Program-made: the position numbers and the translations under genes
Part shown: positions 1 to 10,650 of the stretch, one piece after another
Layout of the letters: each line of letters begins with the position of its first letter
Position numbering within the stretch: the stretch's first letter is position 1
The notes under the pieces: generated by a model
Databases searched by the model: none
The model's input: the letters and a program-made list of their open reading frames with translations, nothing else
What the model was told of the DNA's origin: nothing
Assembly (NCBI GenBank): GCA_905221605.1
Contig: CAJNDS010001502.1
Coordinates: 141,001-205,000 of the forward strand
Length of the DNA stretch: 64,000 nucleotides
From: Symbiodinium natans
Taxonomy: Eukaryota > Sar > Dinophyceae > Suessiales > Symbiodiniaceae
Direction of reading: 5' to 3'

Positions 1-70
1 ATGATATTTTAAATATCCTCTTGGGTTTTGTATAAAAAATATAGAAAAATAATCCCCAAGGGGGATATAG
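1..70. mobile_element. MITE family E, partial (cut by window start)
   Basis: This is the right part of a roughly 100-bp AT-rich element ending in AAGGGGGATATAG. Its interior (ATTTTAAATATCCTCTTGG) matches the elements at 30773, 46017 and 56068. The left terminus CTATACTCCCCTT lies outside the window. It is non-coding. Confidence 0.6.
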
Positions 71-167
71 GTACAGGTTCCCAGCGCCGCAAGGAAGATC
101 AGCAGCCTGAGCCAGGCAGAGCCCAAAAACTCAGGAGATGGTCTTGGACCTCATTCTCAAGCAGTCC

Positions 168-247
168 CTAAACCCTAAACCCTAAACCCTTACTAAACCC
201 TAAACCCTAAACCCTAAACATCCCTAAACCCTCAACCCTAAACCCTT
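168..247 (-). repeat. Interstitial telomeric repeat (ITS), imperfect
   Basis: About ten CCCTAAA units with small interruptions (CTTACTAAA, ACATCCCTAAA, CCCTCAA). It runs directly into a family A MITE half at 246-283. The degeneration suggests an old tract. Confidence 0.9.
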
Positions 248-283
248 ATAGGGGTCCCCCCTATTTTCGTACAAACCCCCATG
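246..283. mobile_element. MITE family A, right terminal half
   Basis: This carries the family A terminus GGGGTCCCCCCTATTTTCG followed by a run ending ACCCCC. The complementary left half is absent and its place is taken by the preceding telomere tract. Confidence 0.5.
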
Positions 284-374
284 TGGGTAAGTCCCAGGCC
301 GCACACCACCCGAGTCCATGGCCAAGGCCCCTGCCAAGAATGGATCTCGCGTGGCCACACAACAATTCCTTCCT

Positions 375-416
375 AGGGTTTAGGGTTTAGGGTTAAGGGT
401 TTAGGGTTTAGGGTTC
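375..416 (+). repeat. ITS, about six units
   Basis: TTTAGGG units with one TTAAGGG variant, oriented opposite to the tract at 168-247, so the two face each other across about 130 bp. Confidence 0.9.
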
Positions 417-1027
417 GAGCAATTCTTGCTCCATGTATAGGTTTTGTGTTCACCTTTGGGTGATCCGACACAGCGGAGAAAGGGAAACATCTCAGCTAAC
501 GTCGATGGTCCTGCGCCAAGCGCGTAGAGCGCTCCGAGGAGAGCCCTGAGCGCAAGCATGATCGTCTACTGGTTGCTTAAGAACCCCGAAGCAGCAAAAA
601 AACTATTCTTCCTTATAGGGGTAATAGAGGGGTTTTTGTTTTTTTATTCTTTTGGGGTTCTTAAGCAAATAGTCGTCGTGTGCGAATTTGCATGTTCTTC
701 TCAGGGTCAGATCGCTGGTCCAAGACCGAGTGGCAGCAGCAGAACCAGGGCGATAGGCTGATATTTGAAGCGAAAGTCCATGAACATGTAGTGGAAGATC
801 TGTGTCCTTGGATGCCGACTAAACATGGTCCTTTGTCACGCCATTCCCTCTAACACATTTCGGACGCTGCTGTGGCAGTCAGCGGTTGACAGTTGCATGC
901 GGCGCTTCTCGACATGCAGCACCGCATGATTTGCGGCAAAGCCTCTGCAGGAAGAAATGCCTCAGAGCAGCGAAAGGCTGATCCAGGTTTTGCGCAAGAG
1001 TGCAAACGCTCCCTGCATCCTTCCAAA

Positions 1028-1122
1028 CTTGGAGGTTCATGACTCGCTATAAGTACATTTAGGGTACAGTACTCATCACCCCTAAACCCTAAACCCTACT
1101 TATACCTACCAGGCACCTCCAT
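1028..1122. mobile_element. MITE family D, diverged, with internal CCCTAAA
   Basis: It begins CTTGGAGGTTCATG like the copies at 15775, 16219 and 50539 and ends in a decayed ACCTCC. Three CCCTAAA units (1079-1100) sit where the other copies have unique sequence, so a telomere-type insertion interrupts the element. Confidence 0.6.
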
Positions 1123-1449
1123 CAAGGCGCGCTCCCACTTTGCCTTTTGCTTTTGGCTTTGGGGCCTTTGGCTGCCATGCTTCCTGAAATCAGCAGCGTC
1201 GGCAGTACAAAGCCAAGGCCACCAGGAACTCTCTAGGCTTCTGAGGGTAGTTGCATAGTTCTCTAAGTTATGGTCCGTTTTGGGGTACCCTAAATAAGAG
1301 GGGCCGGCTTCTAATAAGGACCCCAAAAGGGACAATACCTTTAGGGAAGTGAGCACATAGTACGGGTCCTGAAATGGGGACCCCCTTTTTATACCCCATG
1401 AAACCAAAGGGCCCATGCGTCAGAACCCTTTACCTTCTTAGAAGGCCGA

Positions 1450-1494
1450 CGGTTTAGGGTTTAGGGTTTAGGGTTTCGGGTTTCGGGTTTAGGG
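1450..1494 (+). repeat. ITS with TTTCGGG variants
   Basis: Six units, two of them TTTCGGG. The same variant sits next to the spliced-leader relics at 21388 and 23399. Confidence 0.9.
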
Positions 1495-1963
1495 TGTGAA
1501 ATGGTTTTGAACTAGTCACATTCACAACGCCCGTTGGTCCCGCACAGACCTGTTCGTGTACTGCAACTGCAAAACAGCATTTGCGGAACGGCTGTCGCGT
1601 TTCCGACAGAAGGTTAAGCATTTGCGATAGCTAATCGGTGGATTGCCCTTGACCAGTGCCTCTCATGTTGCGGTTTCAGTGGACACACGAGTAGAACCGC
1701 TACTGTGGTTGTCGCTACTGTCATCACTACTTTTGTTTAGCTCCTATACCATAATGCCATACCTTCTCGGCTGGGATGATTCCGCATTCTGAGGGGACTT
1801 GGACACAGTCTTCCACCACCTAGCCTGCTGCACAAAGAGCCCTGCAAAGGACCGAGCAGGTGTCACACGTCAACTCAGAATCGACTGGCGAAAGCAGGGG
1901 GGGGGACATCGAGTGCACGTGCTCCATACACTGCAAGCTTTCATCTTACTTGCTGTTGATTAT

Positions 1964-2041
1964 AAGGTACCATATTTCCCCCATATACCCTTCAAGGAAT
2001 CATATATGGTACCTTATTCCCCCATTCCCTACTAACCAACA
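1964..2041. mobile_element. MITE family C, right end with internal hairpin
   Basis: The inner arms AAGGTACCATAT and ATATGGTACCTT can pair. The right end CATTCCCTACTAACCAACAG matches elements at 42300 and, less well, 44705. The outer left terminus is missing. Confidence 0.5.
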
Positions 2042-2477
2042 GTAAGCTTTGAGGTTGCAGGAGCTTTTGCTTATGACTGAGTACAAGGGGGCCCTCCGAC
2101 ATCGGTCTCGCACCCGCTGCCTTTCGCTCCATGCCCCTTGCGCTGCATCAACGACTTTTACATCTCAAACCGCTACTTTGCCACTATGTGCAATGAGAAC
2201 TCCTGGCTTGTCACGCCAATCTCAAATCACCGCGCTTTGGGCAAGCTGAACCTTGCTTGGGTAGAGCGAAATTTAGCTCGTAAGATTGCATTGACGACAG
2301 ATTGCGAGATTGCAGCCCAAGCCCACGCAGGCATCTTTACCCGAAGCATCCCCGGCACATCACGTAAAGGAGGCTTCGCTCCCACAAGCCCCCGAGACAT
2401 GAAAGACATCCTCATGCACATTTGAGAGAAAACCCCAAGCATCCCCTTCTTTGATTGAATCCGGACTGATGCCCTGA

Positions 2478-2528
2478 CACTAAACCCTAAACCCTAAACC
2501 CTAAACCCTAAACCCTAAACCCTAAACC
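2478..2528 (-). repeat. ITS, seven near-perfect units
   Basis: Uninterrupted CCCTAAA units bounded by unrelated unique sequence. No flanking duplication was seen. Confidence 0.95.
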
Positions 2529-5001
2529 GCTCTTACGTGGGCGTTGCAACAATCCAGCAATGGCTTGCGAGTCGCAGTGCGCAGGGTTCTGCCTGATGTA
2601 AGGCTTGGTAGCCCAGTAGCCATGTCATAATAAGTTTAATAAGGGTATCTTCCTTGGGGTCGGTTACTTTATAAGGGAATCTTGAACCAAAAACAGGGCA
2701 GAAAGGGTACCGCTGGGCTTGGATTTCTACCGTACGGTGCTCCGTACCCGTCTATGCATGAATGCAAGCTGGGTCCCAAGACTACCTAGATGAGCCACAC
2801 ACACGCACCCACACCCACACGCACGTACACTTGCAAGCACTCAGCGAGGGGGGTTCCAGGCCGTTTAACCCTCAGAGGTGTTCAAGTTGGTTCAGGTAGG
2901 TTGTTGCCGGGTAGGCAGATGTCCCATCACAGGCTGCGCATTCGTGCCACAACTCGTGACTCGTGACTCGTGACCCGCTAGCAGGCATTTGGCAGAAACA
3001 CCCTGTTAGTCACCTTCTGCGGCTCGCAACTCAGGACTACTCATCGCATTGTGCATGCATGCAAGCCACTCGCTCCTGCTAGGATCGTGGCTGAGAGCCG
3101 GAGAATCAAGTGGAGTATGGGAAGCTAGCACAGATCGGGCCCTGCTGTCCTGTCTGAGATTTTCCTTACCACAGCCATAGCACACTGCGCGTGCGCGGAC
3201 GCGTCTTTTGTATGCATGAATATGTTCCGCATGTACACTATATACTTATCTGTTTATTTATCTACTTACTCAAGTGGGACGCAGATAGCAGCTCTCGACG
3301 AGTGGGCAAGATCTGTGCAGCAAGGGCTGGCGGGCTACCTGCGGCTCTTTTCAACCAACCTGCCCTTGCAGAACAAACAGCTTCGCTTGGCCCTCTCAGG
3401 CCCCACTGTTGCGTGCACAGGAGTCTTTCCTAGCTTGAGCTGCTCGGAAGGGGCGGGACCACCTGCTGTGACTAGTGGACTTTTGCGAAATGGACGAGCG
3501 GACACACATCACATCATCGTGCCACCACAAGGTTTTTGTACCGCACAAGAGAAAAGATTGCCTCTTCCTAAGCCACTCATCACTAAGGTGTTGTCAGGTT
3601 ACGCTGCGAGCGTCTGAACGCAGGACTTTGCAGCAAAGTGACACTTTCCGGGAAAGAACATACGCATCGCAACGTGCCAAAGCGGAATGAAGAGCTGCAG
3701 CACTTGGTGCAGGCTCTGTCTAAGCAGCACAGACAAGTCCGTCTGTGGCCTTCACCCCAAGGAGTCCGAGCAAATGATCCTCGGCTCTCAAGGACATGTC
3801 TCTGTGCAGATCACAAGTTCCTACTGGGAACCAGTAGCTTGCTTCTGCTTCTGTGCTCATCTGTGCCCTTCTAGGCCCTTGCATGCTTGCGATGCTGTTT
3901 TGATGTGTCTTGTTTCCGTGCGACCCAGAATTAAAATGTGCCCGTGTGCTAGCAGTTAGTCCCTTGCAGGTTTTATCTTTGGCAAGCAGCTTGGTGTCAC
4001 TCGCCCATGGCCGCAGAATCCGCTTCCCAGTTTAAGGCACTCCAGCTGATGCCATCCTTGGATGTGGAGTATGGACGATTGGTTGATCAGATAAAACCCA
4101 TGCATGTGGAACTCAGGTAGGGCTTCGGCTGGCTGTGATCGTGATGGAAGCTGCGGCGGCTCGGACGAAAGGCGGGCCAGGCGCACCTGCATGAGGCAGC
4201 TTCACACTTGTACGGGAGGCTTCTGACGGAGCAACTGTAGCAACTGTGGTCGTGGGTGCAGGCAAGTGTCTGCAAACCGCCGAAGCTGCGAACCCACGTG
4301 ACTCTTGATCTGACTTGCACTTTTTATTGCTTCAATGCTGGCCTTATATGGGCCATCGTCTCGGAAGGCCAAGCAGGGCGTCAACCTTTGGCCTGGGGTG
4401 AACCAGCGACAGCTTTCGAAAGAAGAGAGTCAGTGAAGAATAGTGAAGAAGCAGATGCCAAACAGCCCAGTTGCCTTCGGCCCAGGACCTCAACTCACGT
4501 CGATCGTGTGTCGCGAACATGGTGACTATGCGGATTTCAGGGCAGCCATGGACGCCGCACATCACCAAGCCATGTCAAGGCCAGTGCAAGCTTCTGCAGT
4601 TCAGGGGATCTCGCGCATGGTGCTACTCGTCAGGCATAGTACGGCCCAGGCAAATCGGTGATGAATCCCGTGCACTCCCATGGCCCAAGCTCTTCGGACT
4701 CCTGCTCAAATCTGCCCGTCTCTTCGCAACTGAAGATTTTCATGTCGCAACTCTATGCACTTTGCACGTGCTCCTTGGACGACGTTTCTGACTGCATGTC
4801 CTGCTCCCCCATGTCATTCTGAATTACACACCTGGTCAGAAGTATGGCGTGCAACACATCGTGCGACGAAAGCAGCGGCAACAAACATGATTCGCACTTT
4901 GTGTTCATGCTGGACGGCTTTAGAGGGCAGTTAAACTGCGCAGTGGCCAGTGGTGTGGCCATTGATGTGTAACCCCTTGTGCTTCCGAAGCAACACACGT
5001 C
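2529..5001. other. Gene-poor unique sequence
   Basis: No gene recognised. A small tandem ACTCGTG run lies near 2950-2980 and a CACAC-rich patch near 2800-2830. Several 60-130 codon open frames on both strands overlap one another and show no domain. Confidence 0.5.
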
Positions 5002-5025
5002 CCTAAACCCTAAACCCTAAACCCG
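5002..5025 (-). repeat. ITS, three units
   Basis: A perfect CCCTAAA triplet array between unrelated unique segments. Confidence 0.85.
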
Positions 5026-5189
5026 TGCTGCAAAAGGAGACGGCTCCGATTGCCGAGGAGCCTCCTGAAGAATGCCAGTCGTCCGCTGAAGATGTACACG
5101 CCAACCACCCCCTGGAACTTCCGCCCTGCAAAACAGAAGGGCAGGAGGTATCAGCCTTTTTGTTTTCTTTAATGCCGCTGTCAGGATGG

Positions 5190-5242
5190 ACCCTAAACCC
5201 TAAACCCTAAACCCTAAACCCTAAACCCGAAACTCAACCCTA
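5190..5242 (-). repeat. ITS, five to six units plus decay
   Basis: Perfect units followed by CCCGAAA and CTCAACCCT variants. A short TTTAGGG-strand tract follows at about 5386-5407, so orientation flips within 150 bp. Confidence 0.9.
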
Positions 5243-5737
5243 AGCTTTGCGAGCGGGGACTCTCTGAGTTTCTGGGTCGACGGACCCGTAGAGTTGCAGT
5301 TGACCTAACGTGGCAAGGGGCCCAGTTCGGCTCCCCCAAATTTGGGGTTAAAAAGACTCAAAAGGCCAAGTTTGGCACCACCATTTAGGGTGTAGGGTTT
5401 AGGGTTTCCCTACCCTTGCTCCCCTTGAATACTGATGCTCAAGCAATTCAAGCAGCAGCAAAACGGACGCCTGTTGCATTTGAGACCCGTTGTCTTGAAG
5501 GCACTGTCTCGACCGCACGTTGGAAACGCTACTGGCTTCAGGCAACCAATGCTCAAATGTTACAGCCTGAACAGTCCCCTAAACCCTAAACCCTAAACTG
5601 CCCCATCCAGATCCCTTGCCTGGGCGAGTTGTAGAGAGCGGCTGTATGTATGCACCTGCCGACACAAGCTGCGCAAGTGGAGCAATCCGCGGCGTGTGGG
5701 AAGATCAGGCTCAAAATCCGCTAGGCCATAATCTCGT

Positions 5738-5812
5738 GGTTTCCGAAAATAGGGGTACCCTTTTTGGGGGGTTCTAGTCAATTTGGGGCATAACAGGGGT
5801 ATTTTGGGAGAC
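5738..5812. mobile_element. MITE family A, short copy
   Basis: The left terminus GGTTTCCGAAAATAGGGGTA matches other family A ends. The right side carries GGGGTATTTTGGGAG as a decayed inverted copy. Confidence 0.5.
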
Positions 5813-6739
5813 TCCCATCTGTGACAAACAATCTGCGGGTGTGTGATGTTTTCCTCGCTAGCTGCCGCATGATGTTTGTCTTTGATTTGATCCAATGCTC
5901 CGAGGCTCATCGGTCTCGGTGCAAGCATTTACCAAAAGTGCGCCACAAAGCAGGTCAAACCTAGTTTGGAACATGATGTTTCTGGCAACAAGCTACGCAT
6001 GGATCCTTTCAGAGTCTTCCAAGGAGTTGATATGTGGCATTGTTAAAATGTGCCAGGGCACAGTGCAGGAATCAACTGCTTCAGTATGCATGGCTCCCAC
6101 ACTGGCCGGCATCGGATGTGTCTCTACAGCTGAGCATGACGAGAAAGATCCCGCTTCCATCACACACTGACATTGAACCGAAAAATGCTCCGCATCAAGC
6201 AGAGGAATCATTGAGCCCATTTTGGGTGGGTTCTTCTTCCGTGGCCCAAGAAAGCAGCTACGACATATCCAAAGATTTAATTGCACGGGAGATCTGCTCC
6301 GTTCCCCTGTTGCTTCCTTAGGCTACGGCCATTGCGGGCAAATGTCTCTCGGTGTGGCAAAGTCTGGGGGGCCCATCTAGAGCACCTGGATTCCCCCAAA
6401 CTTCTCCAGGTCTCCTCACCGGCACATCTGCTTCCGGCCAAGCGCAGTCCACTGAAGGGCTGCCATCGCACGCAGCGAGCATATCAGCTGCTGATATCAA
6501 AACGGTCAGCCGATTGCAGCTGTATGGCACAGGCCGTGCTGGACTGGGCACTTGTGCAGTGCTTCCTTAATCCCAAGGAAAATGGCTCAAAACCTGCTTC
6601 GTCACTGCCCGACGAAGAAGCTGAAGGCAGCGGAGATGGCTCCCATGCTCACCTGCTCATCATGGTCCACGTTGCCGGCCATCCATGCAAAGGAGCCTCT
6701 GAAAGACGCTTGCCTCAGCTCGTGAAATGGGGCTTTAAC

Positions 6740-6808
6740 CCCAAATAGTAGGATTCCCCCTAGAATAAGGACCCCAATAAGGTACCCCTCCAATGTCGGA
6801 AACCCCCC
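6740..6808. mobile_element. MITE family A, reverse-orientation copy
   Basis: It contains GGATTCCCCCTAGAATAAGG and GGTACCCCTCCAATGTCGGA followed by ACCCCCCC, the reverse complement of the family A left end. It is non-coding. Confidence 0.55.
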
Positions 6809-7003
6809 CAAATTTAGGAACATGCAAGCTGTCTATGCCATACTCGGGGAGCAGTGATCGCCCAGAACAATATCACCTCATACAAGACACCCAGAAAGAC
6901 GGCTTATACTTCGGGATATTGGCAGTTTCCCAAGATACCCTTTAACCCCTTTCATACCCCCACACAGAACAGAATCCCCTTAAAGGCACCCCCCTGCAAG
7001 GGC

Positions 7004-7051
7004 ACCCCCCCCCCCCCCCCCCCCCCCCTGAACCCTAAACCCTAAACCCTA
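7004..7051 (-). repeat. Poly(C) tract followed by ITS
   Basis: An uninterrupted run of more than 20 C leads straight into about three CCCTAAA units. Similar C-run/telomere pairings occur at 15971 and 16030. Confidence 0.85.
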
Positions 7052-7384
7052 TTTTCCCGAAACCACCCCCGCCCCCCATGTTTAGCAGGAGCGGCCAGCT
7101 CATCAGTGCAGCCACCGATGGCTTGGTCCAGACTTCCACCCTGCGCCGCAGGTAGGCGCGTGCGCTGCTTCTCCACTGTGCGACAGTAGAGGATGCAGTC
7201 CTTCACTACAAAAACCCCTTATAAAGCAATATGAAAAATATATTCCTAAATGGAGCCTTCTTAAACCCACAGTCCTTCGCTAGGAAGACCCTTAAAGCCC
7301 TCTGAAGAATATTCCTACATCTAGTCCTCTTAAACCCAATAAAGGAACAATATAAAATGTCCCAAGGGCCTACTACTACCGAGT

Positions 7385-7795
7385 TCAGCTCATGCCAGAA
7401 GAAAAGGCAGGCTTGGATGTATCAATTAAAGACACAGTTAGGGCGCACCCAAAATTGCCGAAATACACCCAGTTGGGGAACCAAGGATCTGAAACCAAAC
7501 GGAACATGTCCATGAAGGGATAAGAGCACAGGATCCCAGACAGCAAGCACATTCCTGATGTCAGGAAAGGTAGTGCAATGAAGCCGTCGCTCGTGGGATC
7601 GTTGTAATAGGCGTCCGAGTGTAAGACGAGCTGGGCAACGTTGTAGGATATTAGAGCGAAGGTCGCAATGCCGGCTAGCTCGAAGATCCACGTTGCACCT
7701 TCAAGGATATGCCCGACTCCACCTGAGGCGCCAGATAAAAAATTGAAAACTCTGAGACCTGTGGTACTCAAGGTTTTGCCGAACGCTCTAAACAC
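7385..7795 (-). CDS. CTL exon F (C-terminal membrane segment)
   Basis: It encodes about 135 residues with two or three hydrophobic helices and a proline-bearing ALPFLTSGMCLLSGIL helix equivalent to the last CTL helices, then a stop at 7385. It lies one base out of frame with exon E and overlaps its stop codon, so there is a hidden small intron, a sequence error or a real frameshift. Confidence 0.7.
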   Translation of the reverse strand: MFRAFGKTLSTTGLRVFNFLSGASGGVGHILEGATWIFELAGIATFALISYNVAQLVLHSDAYYNDPTSDGFIALPFLTSGMCLLSGILCSYPFMDMFRLVSDPWFPNWVYFGNFGCALTVSLIDTSKPAFSSGMS

Positions 7796-10080
7796 CTAAC
7801 AGTATTCCCGCACACTTTCGCTTTCGAAGAGAGTGAGCGCTGCCTTCTTCATTGACCACCGCTGTGGAATGCTTGACTGCGTCGCACCAGCTATTGGCCT
7901 GCAGGACGACGTCGTACAGCGAGTGAGAAGACAGGCCCTCTAAGTTGTCATAGAAGCAATCCTCCACCCAGCCGAAGCAGATCCGAAGGAGAAAGCCGAA
8001 GGGGTTTCGTTCCATGCGCAGTATGCCAGTCACCACTTTCAAGGGAAACCGAATTGGAGCTACAAGCTTCGTCACCAATCCTGCAAAAAGGCAGCTTCCC
8101 AAGTGGTATCGGATTGCAACCCAGTAGCCTCTGGTAACTGAAGGTCCAGGCCCGCCGTGACTGCTCATACCACCCTGGAAGAACCAGGTTTGCACTGCGT
8201 AGATCAGAGCGACATTGTTCACCTGCTGCACGATCCCAACGTGCCACAAAAGCATCAGAACCACAATGGCAGTGCATCCCTGTCGCGACAGCAGGCGTGT
8301 GAACTGTTCAACCGGAGCCACCGGTTCGTCGTCCATTTCGTCATCATCCGGTCTCGACCAAATGCAGAAGAGCATGTAACTATGAAATGCAACGACCACC
8401 ACTTCACTCACCGCCCGCAAAAAGGGTGCACACTTCAATGATCCCACCGTCGAGATGCATTTTCCGAACCAGCTCATACAAATAATGGCTTTTTCAATCT
8501 CTGAGGAAACGCTGCAGATACAGTAGGCCAGAACCAACGCCACTGCCAACAGAAGCCAGCTGAGAAAGTCTGCACTGCCTGTGAAAGGCAAAGGCCCACA
8601 TGTCCCAGTCTTGTGACAGTAAAAGAGATGCATGCTGACGCCAAAAGGCAGCAGGCAAATCGCGGAAAGCCCGGTCCAGATGATCCTTGCAGCACCGGTT
8701 AGGGTTTAGGGGTTTAGGGGTTTAGGGGTTTAGGGGTTTAGGGTTTCGTATCCATGACACGTGACGCGTGCAGCTGGGGCACTGTTTAGCATAGCGTGCG
8801 ACGATGGTGACGTATGCCATAGCCAGGAACAGGGCGCTGACACCAATGCACACCACCAGAACCCAGGAGCGCGCCAGGAGCATCGCTGTTCCATAAAGGA
8901 ACCGGTGTTGGAAGTACCAGTTCATAATTGACCTTTCGATGTGTTGGGTTTAGGATTTAGGGTTTAGGTGTGGTACACCCCCACCAGCCCGGACCCGCCT
9001 GAAGATTTTGTTTCCTGCCGTGCCCTTGGTCGGCTCACAAATGCCTGGGTGCCAAGCTGAACATACGTCCACGCTCACTTGTGCAAATCTTGCCAGCAGT
9101 TGCACGCTAGGACAAACTGCTTGAAGCCGCCAAGATTCCTTGGACAGGATGCGTTGCATATGTCTTCACCAACTGAAAGGTGTTGTTGCCGACCTTGGCG
9201 GGCAACAGATAGTGGGACTGTGGAGTGCCTTGAGAACTTGGGCTTCTCTGTAATTCCGACCCTACACCCCAAACCCTAAACCGTAAACCCTAAACCCTAA
9301 ACCCGGGTTTTGCGGCACATAAGCAGCTTCAAAACCTGCACACTGCGGGCAAGCCAGCCTGAAAGCAGCAAACTAGAAAGTCTCGACTGGTTCCAGCTTG
9401 GCTGCGTAGCAGCTCATAGTCATAATCCAGGTTCTGGGGCATGTTTCCACACAAATTGGATATTTGGTGTTGACCTGCCTGAGAGCATCAGAAGCTGCTG
9501 GCGGGCAAGCTGCAACAATCATAAGTACTCATGTCTTTTGGCCGGCTTGATCTCATGCCGAGGCACTTCTCATCCATTAAGTACTCCTTCTCAAAATACG
9601 AATCCAGGCAGAAGAACAAGTAAGGTTTGTCCGAGTTGTCTCCGATGCCACACTGCTGAAATCGGTAATCTCTTGCGACCCAAACCTTGGTCTTCAAATG
9701 ACATCAGTTTTTGCTTTCTTGGGTTTAGGGTTTAGGGCTGCTGTTTGGGCAATCGGATTTCTTGACATTTCAAATCACAAGCCGTTTCCATCTCATGCAT
9801 GCCAAAAGGCACGCTGAGCTACCAAATTGTGGTTGATGCCCACATAGCAAATGGCAGCGAACACTGCAAAGACTGCAAGATAGACGAGGAGGCACAGCGA
9901 GTCTTGACACGACCTGGGCACAGTCTCCGGGTAAAAGCCCCTATCCTCATCATCCCAAAAGTTGATGATGGGCTTCACCTCCTGCTTTCTGTACCCATAC
10001 TCATCCAGTTCATCGCTGCTTTCTTCCTCCACCTCGTTCTCGAATTCTTCTGTTTCCGGAATCTCCCGGCCGGAAGCCAT
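7385..10080 (-). CDS. Choline transporter-like protein (SLC44/CTL family), multi-exon gene
   Basis: This gene probably encodes a multi-pass membrane carrier of the plasma-membrane choline transporter family. Six coding blocks in family order are visible on the minus strand: an acidic cytosolic N-terminus and first membrane helix (exon A); a Cys-Gly followed by KPYLFF block (B); a CNASCP block matching the CTL extracellular VCVS-CP signature (C); a hydrophobic helix ending before ARY (D); the long core with YHLGS and the FCxSA-like WCDAVKHS (E); and the C-terminal membrane part (F). Summed length is about 640 residues, close to the usual 650-700. Four intervals between blocks contain telomere-type repeats. 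I chose Met at 10080 because it precedes the acidic leader; an upstream in-frame Met at 10098 is possible. Exact splice sites were not resolved. An apparent frame break lies between E and F. Confidence 0.85.
7788..8697 (-). CDS. CTL exon E (family core domain)
   Basis: This frame, open from 8697, encodes about 303 residues. It starts inside a membrane helix (RIIWTGLSAICLLPFGVS), continues with four or five more helices, then YHLGSCLFAG, and ends with YDVVLQANSWCDAVKHS. The latter corresponds to the conserved CTL AYxxxAxxGxxFCxSA region. The in-frame Met at 8633 is not the likely start because hydrophobic coding sequence continues upstream of it. Confidence 0.85.
8699..8746 (+). repeat. ITS in CTL intron, TTTAGGGG variant
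   Basis: Four of the six units are octamers TTTAGGGG rather than TTTAGGG. The tract fills almost the whole interval between exons D and E, so it makes up most of a very short intron. Confidence 0.9.
8750..8943 (-). CDS. CTL exon D (membrane helix)
   Basis: It encodes about 60 residues with the hydrophobic core SWVLVVCIGVSALFLAMAYV ending in VARYA, like the CTL helix that ends LRYLAG. ITS tracts lie immediately upstream (8945-8968) and downstream (8699-8746), both apparently intronic. Confidence 0.65.
8945..8968 (+). repeat. ITS in CTL intron
   Basis: Three imperfect units (one TTTAGGA), directly abutting exon D on its 5' side in gene orientation. Confidence 0.85.
9110..9172 (-). CDS. CTL exon C (Cys-rich CNASCP block)
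   Basis: It follows a good acceptor (TTTCAG ending at 9173) and encodes GEDICNASCPRNLG, comparable to the VCVSxCP motif of CTL proteins. The 3' boundary is uncertain. Neighbouring frames contain further Cys residues that may belong to another small exon. Confidence 0.5.
9267..9305 (-). repeat. ITS in CTL intron, opposite orientation
   Basis: About five CCCTAAA units with a CCCCAAA and a CCGTAAA variant. It is inverted relative to the other three intronic tracts of the same gene. Confidence 0.85.
9595..9705 (-). CDS. CTL exon B (extracellular Cys-Gly / KPYL block)
   Basis: The segment ARDYRFQQCG followed by DKPYLFFCLD matches the CTL pattern G-x-D-x-x-G-x-x-CG then KPYL. The downstream boundary could be the GT in the TCGTATTTT stretch near 9595. 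A short ITS (9719-9739) lies just upstream in the intron. Confidence 0.7.
9719..9739 (+). repeat. ITS in CTL intron between exons A and B
   Basis: Two and a half TTTAGGG units upstream of exon B in gene orientation. Confidence 0.75.
9830..10080 (-). CDS. CTL exon A (N-terminus and first membrane helix)
   Basis: The first ~50 residues are strongly acidic (EEFENEVEEESSDELDE). Then comes RSCQDSLCLLVYLAVFAVFA, which fits the CTL start pattern of R-x-C-x-D followed by a hydrophobic helix. The frame stays open to a stop at 9793. A possible GT donor lies after the INHNL codons near 9815-9825. Confidence 0.75.
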
Positions 10081-10536
10081 TCGCGCAGTCAAAAACAAAG
10101 CTGGCTGTCTTGCTTGGCGTTGGCTGTGCTAAATAAATTCACCTGCTCTTGTCTAAGACTGGACTGGTCGGTTTCATGAGCAACTAGGTGCATATTCTCT
10201 GATGTTGGGGCCAAATGGCTAGTCCGGCATTGTGTGGTGGCACTGGGAAACATCCCCAAGCGAAGTGTTGCATAAGGCATGTGCGTGTGACCAAGCCCCA
10301 AGTACTCATACGAGGGACGAGGGGTGGAGGGGTCGCGAGGGGGTGCGGGCGGGCTTCCAATCCTGCACCCAAACGTCCTACAATATTCAATGCGCATGTA
10401 TATGATGAACTTTGAACAGAAATACTCCACAACTGAGCAAGGTATCCGAAACTAGATTCGAACATGTTGGCGGTTGTAGGAACCACTTGAACTCGAACAA
10501 CCTCATTGAACATTATACCAGGAATTGCGCTGCCAT

Positions 10537-10650
10537 ACGGGGGTTCACGAGAATAAGGGACCCCCCAACATACATGCCCAAATTGTCGGATCCCCTTATA
10601 ACAAGGACGCCTATAAGGTACCCCTACTGTCGGAACTCCCCCCCCCCCCC
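10537..10650. mobile_element. MITE family A
   Basis: The left end is CGGGGGTTCACGAGAATAAG and the right end is GGTACCCCTACTGTCGGA followed by a C run, with an internal GGATCCCCTTATAACAAGG. These are inverted, decayed family A termini around 110 bp apart. Confidence 0.6.

Larger units (their letters stand above)
417..2477. other. Gene-poor stretch with repeats
   Basis: I see no convincing gene here. Open frames are short and overlap telomere tracts or MITEs. The stretch holds a family D element (1028-1122), an ITS (1450-1494) and a family C end (1964-2041). Confidence 0.6.
5243..7384. other. Gene-poor stretch before the CTL gene
   Basis: No gene recognised. It holds a small ITS (5577-5597), two family A MITEs, a long C homopolymer and an AT-rich patch (7200-7365) with imperfect internal repetition around ATATTCCTA(A/C)AT. 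Confidence 0.5.

Noticed and set aside
4750-4998. Minus-strand frame (about 80 codons) starting at an ITS, protein-like composition
   Set aside because: Tempting as an exon using a TTTAG acceptor, but no family match, no partner exon and no clear donor.
6580-6596. SL-like word AAAATGGCTCAAAA
   Set aside because: It lacks the TTTTGG core order and the AG end of the spliced leader; a chance similarity.
9310-9735. Plus-strand open frame of 141 codons
   Set aside because: It overlaps a CTL coding block on the opposite strand and has no domain. Treated as a shadow.
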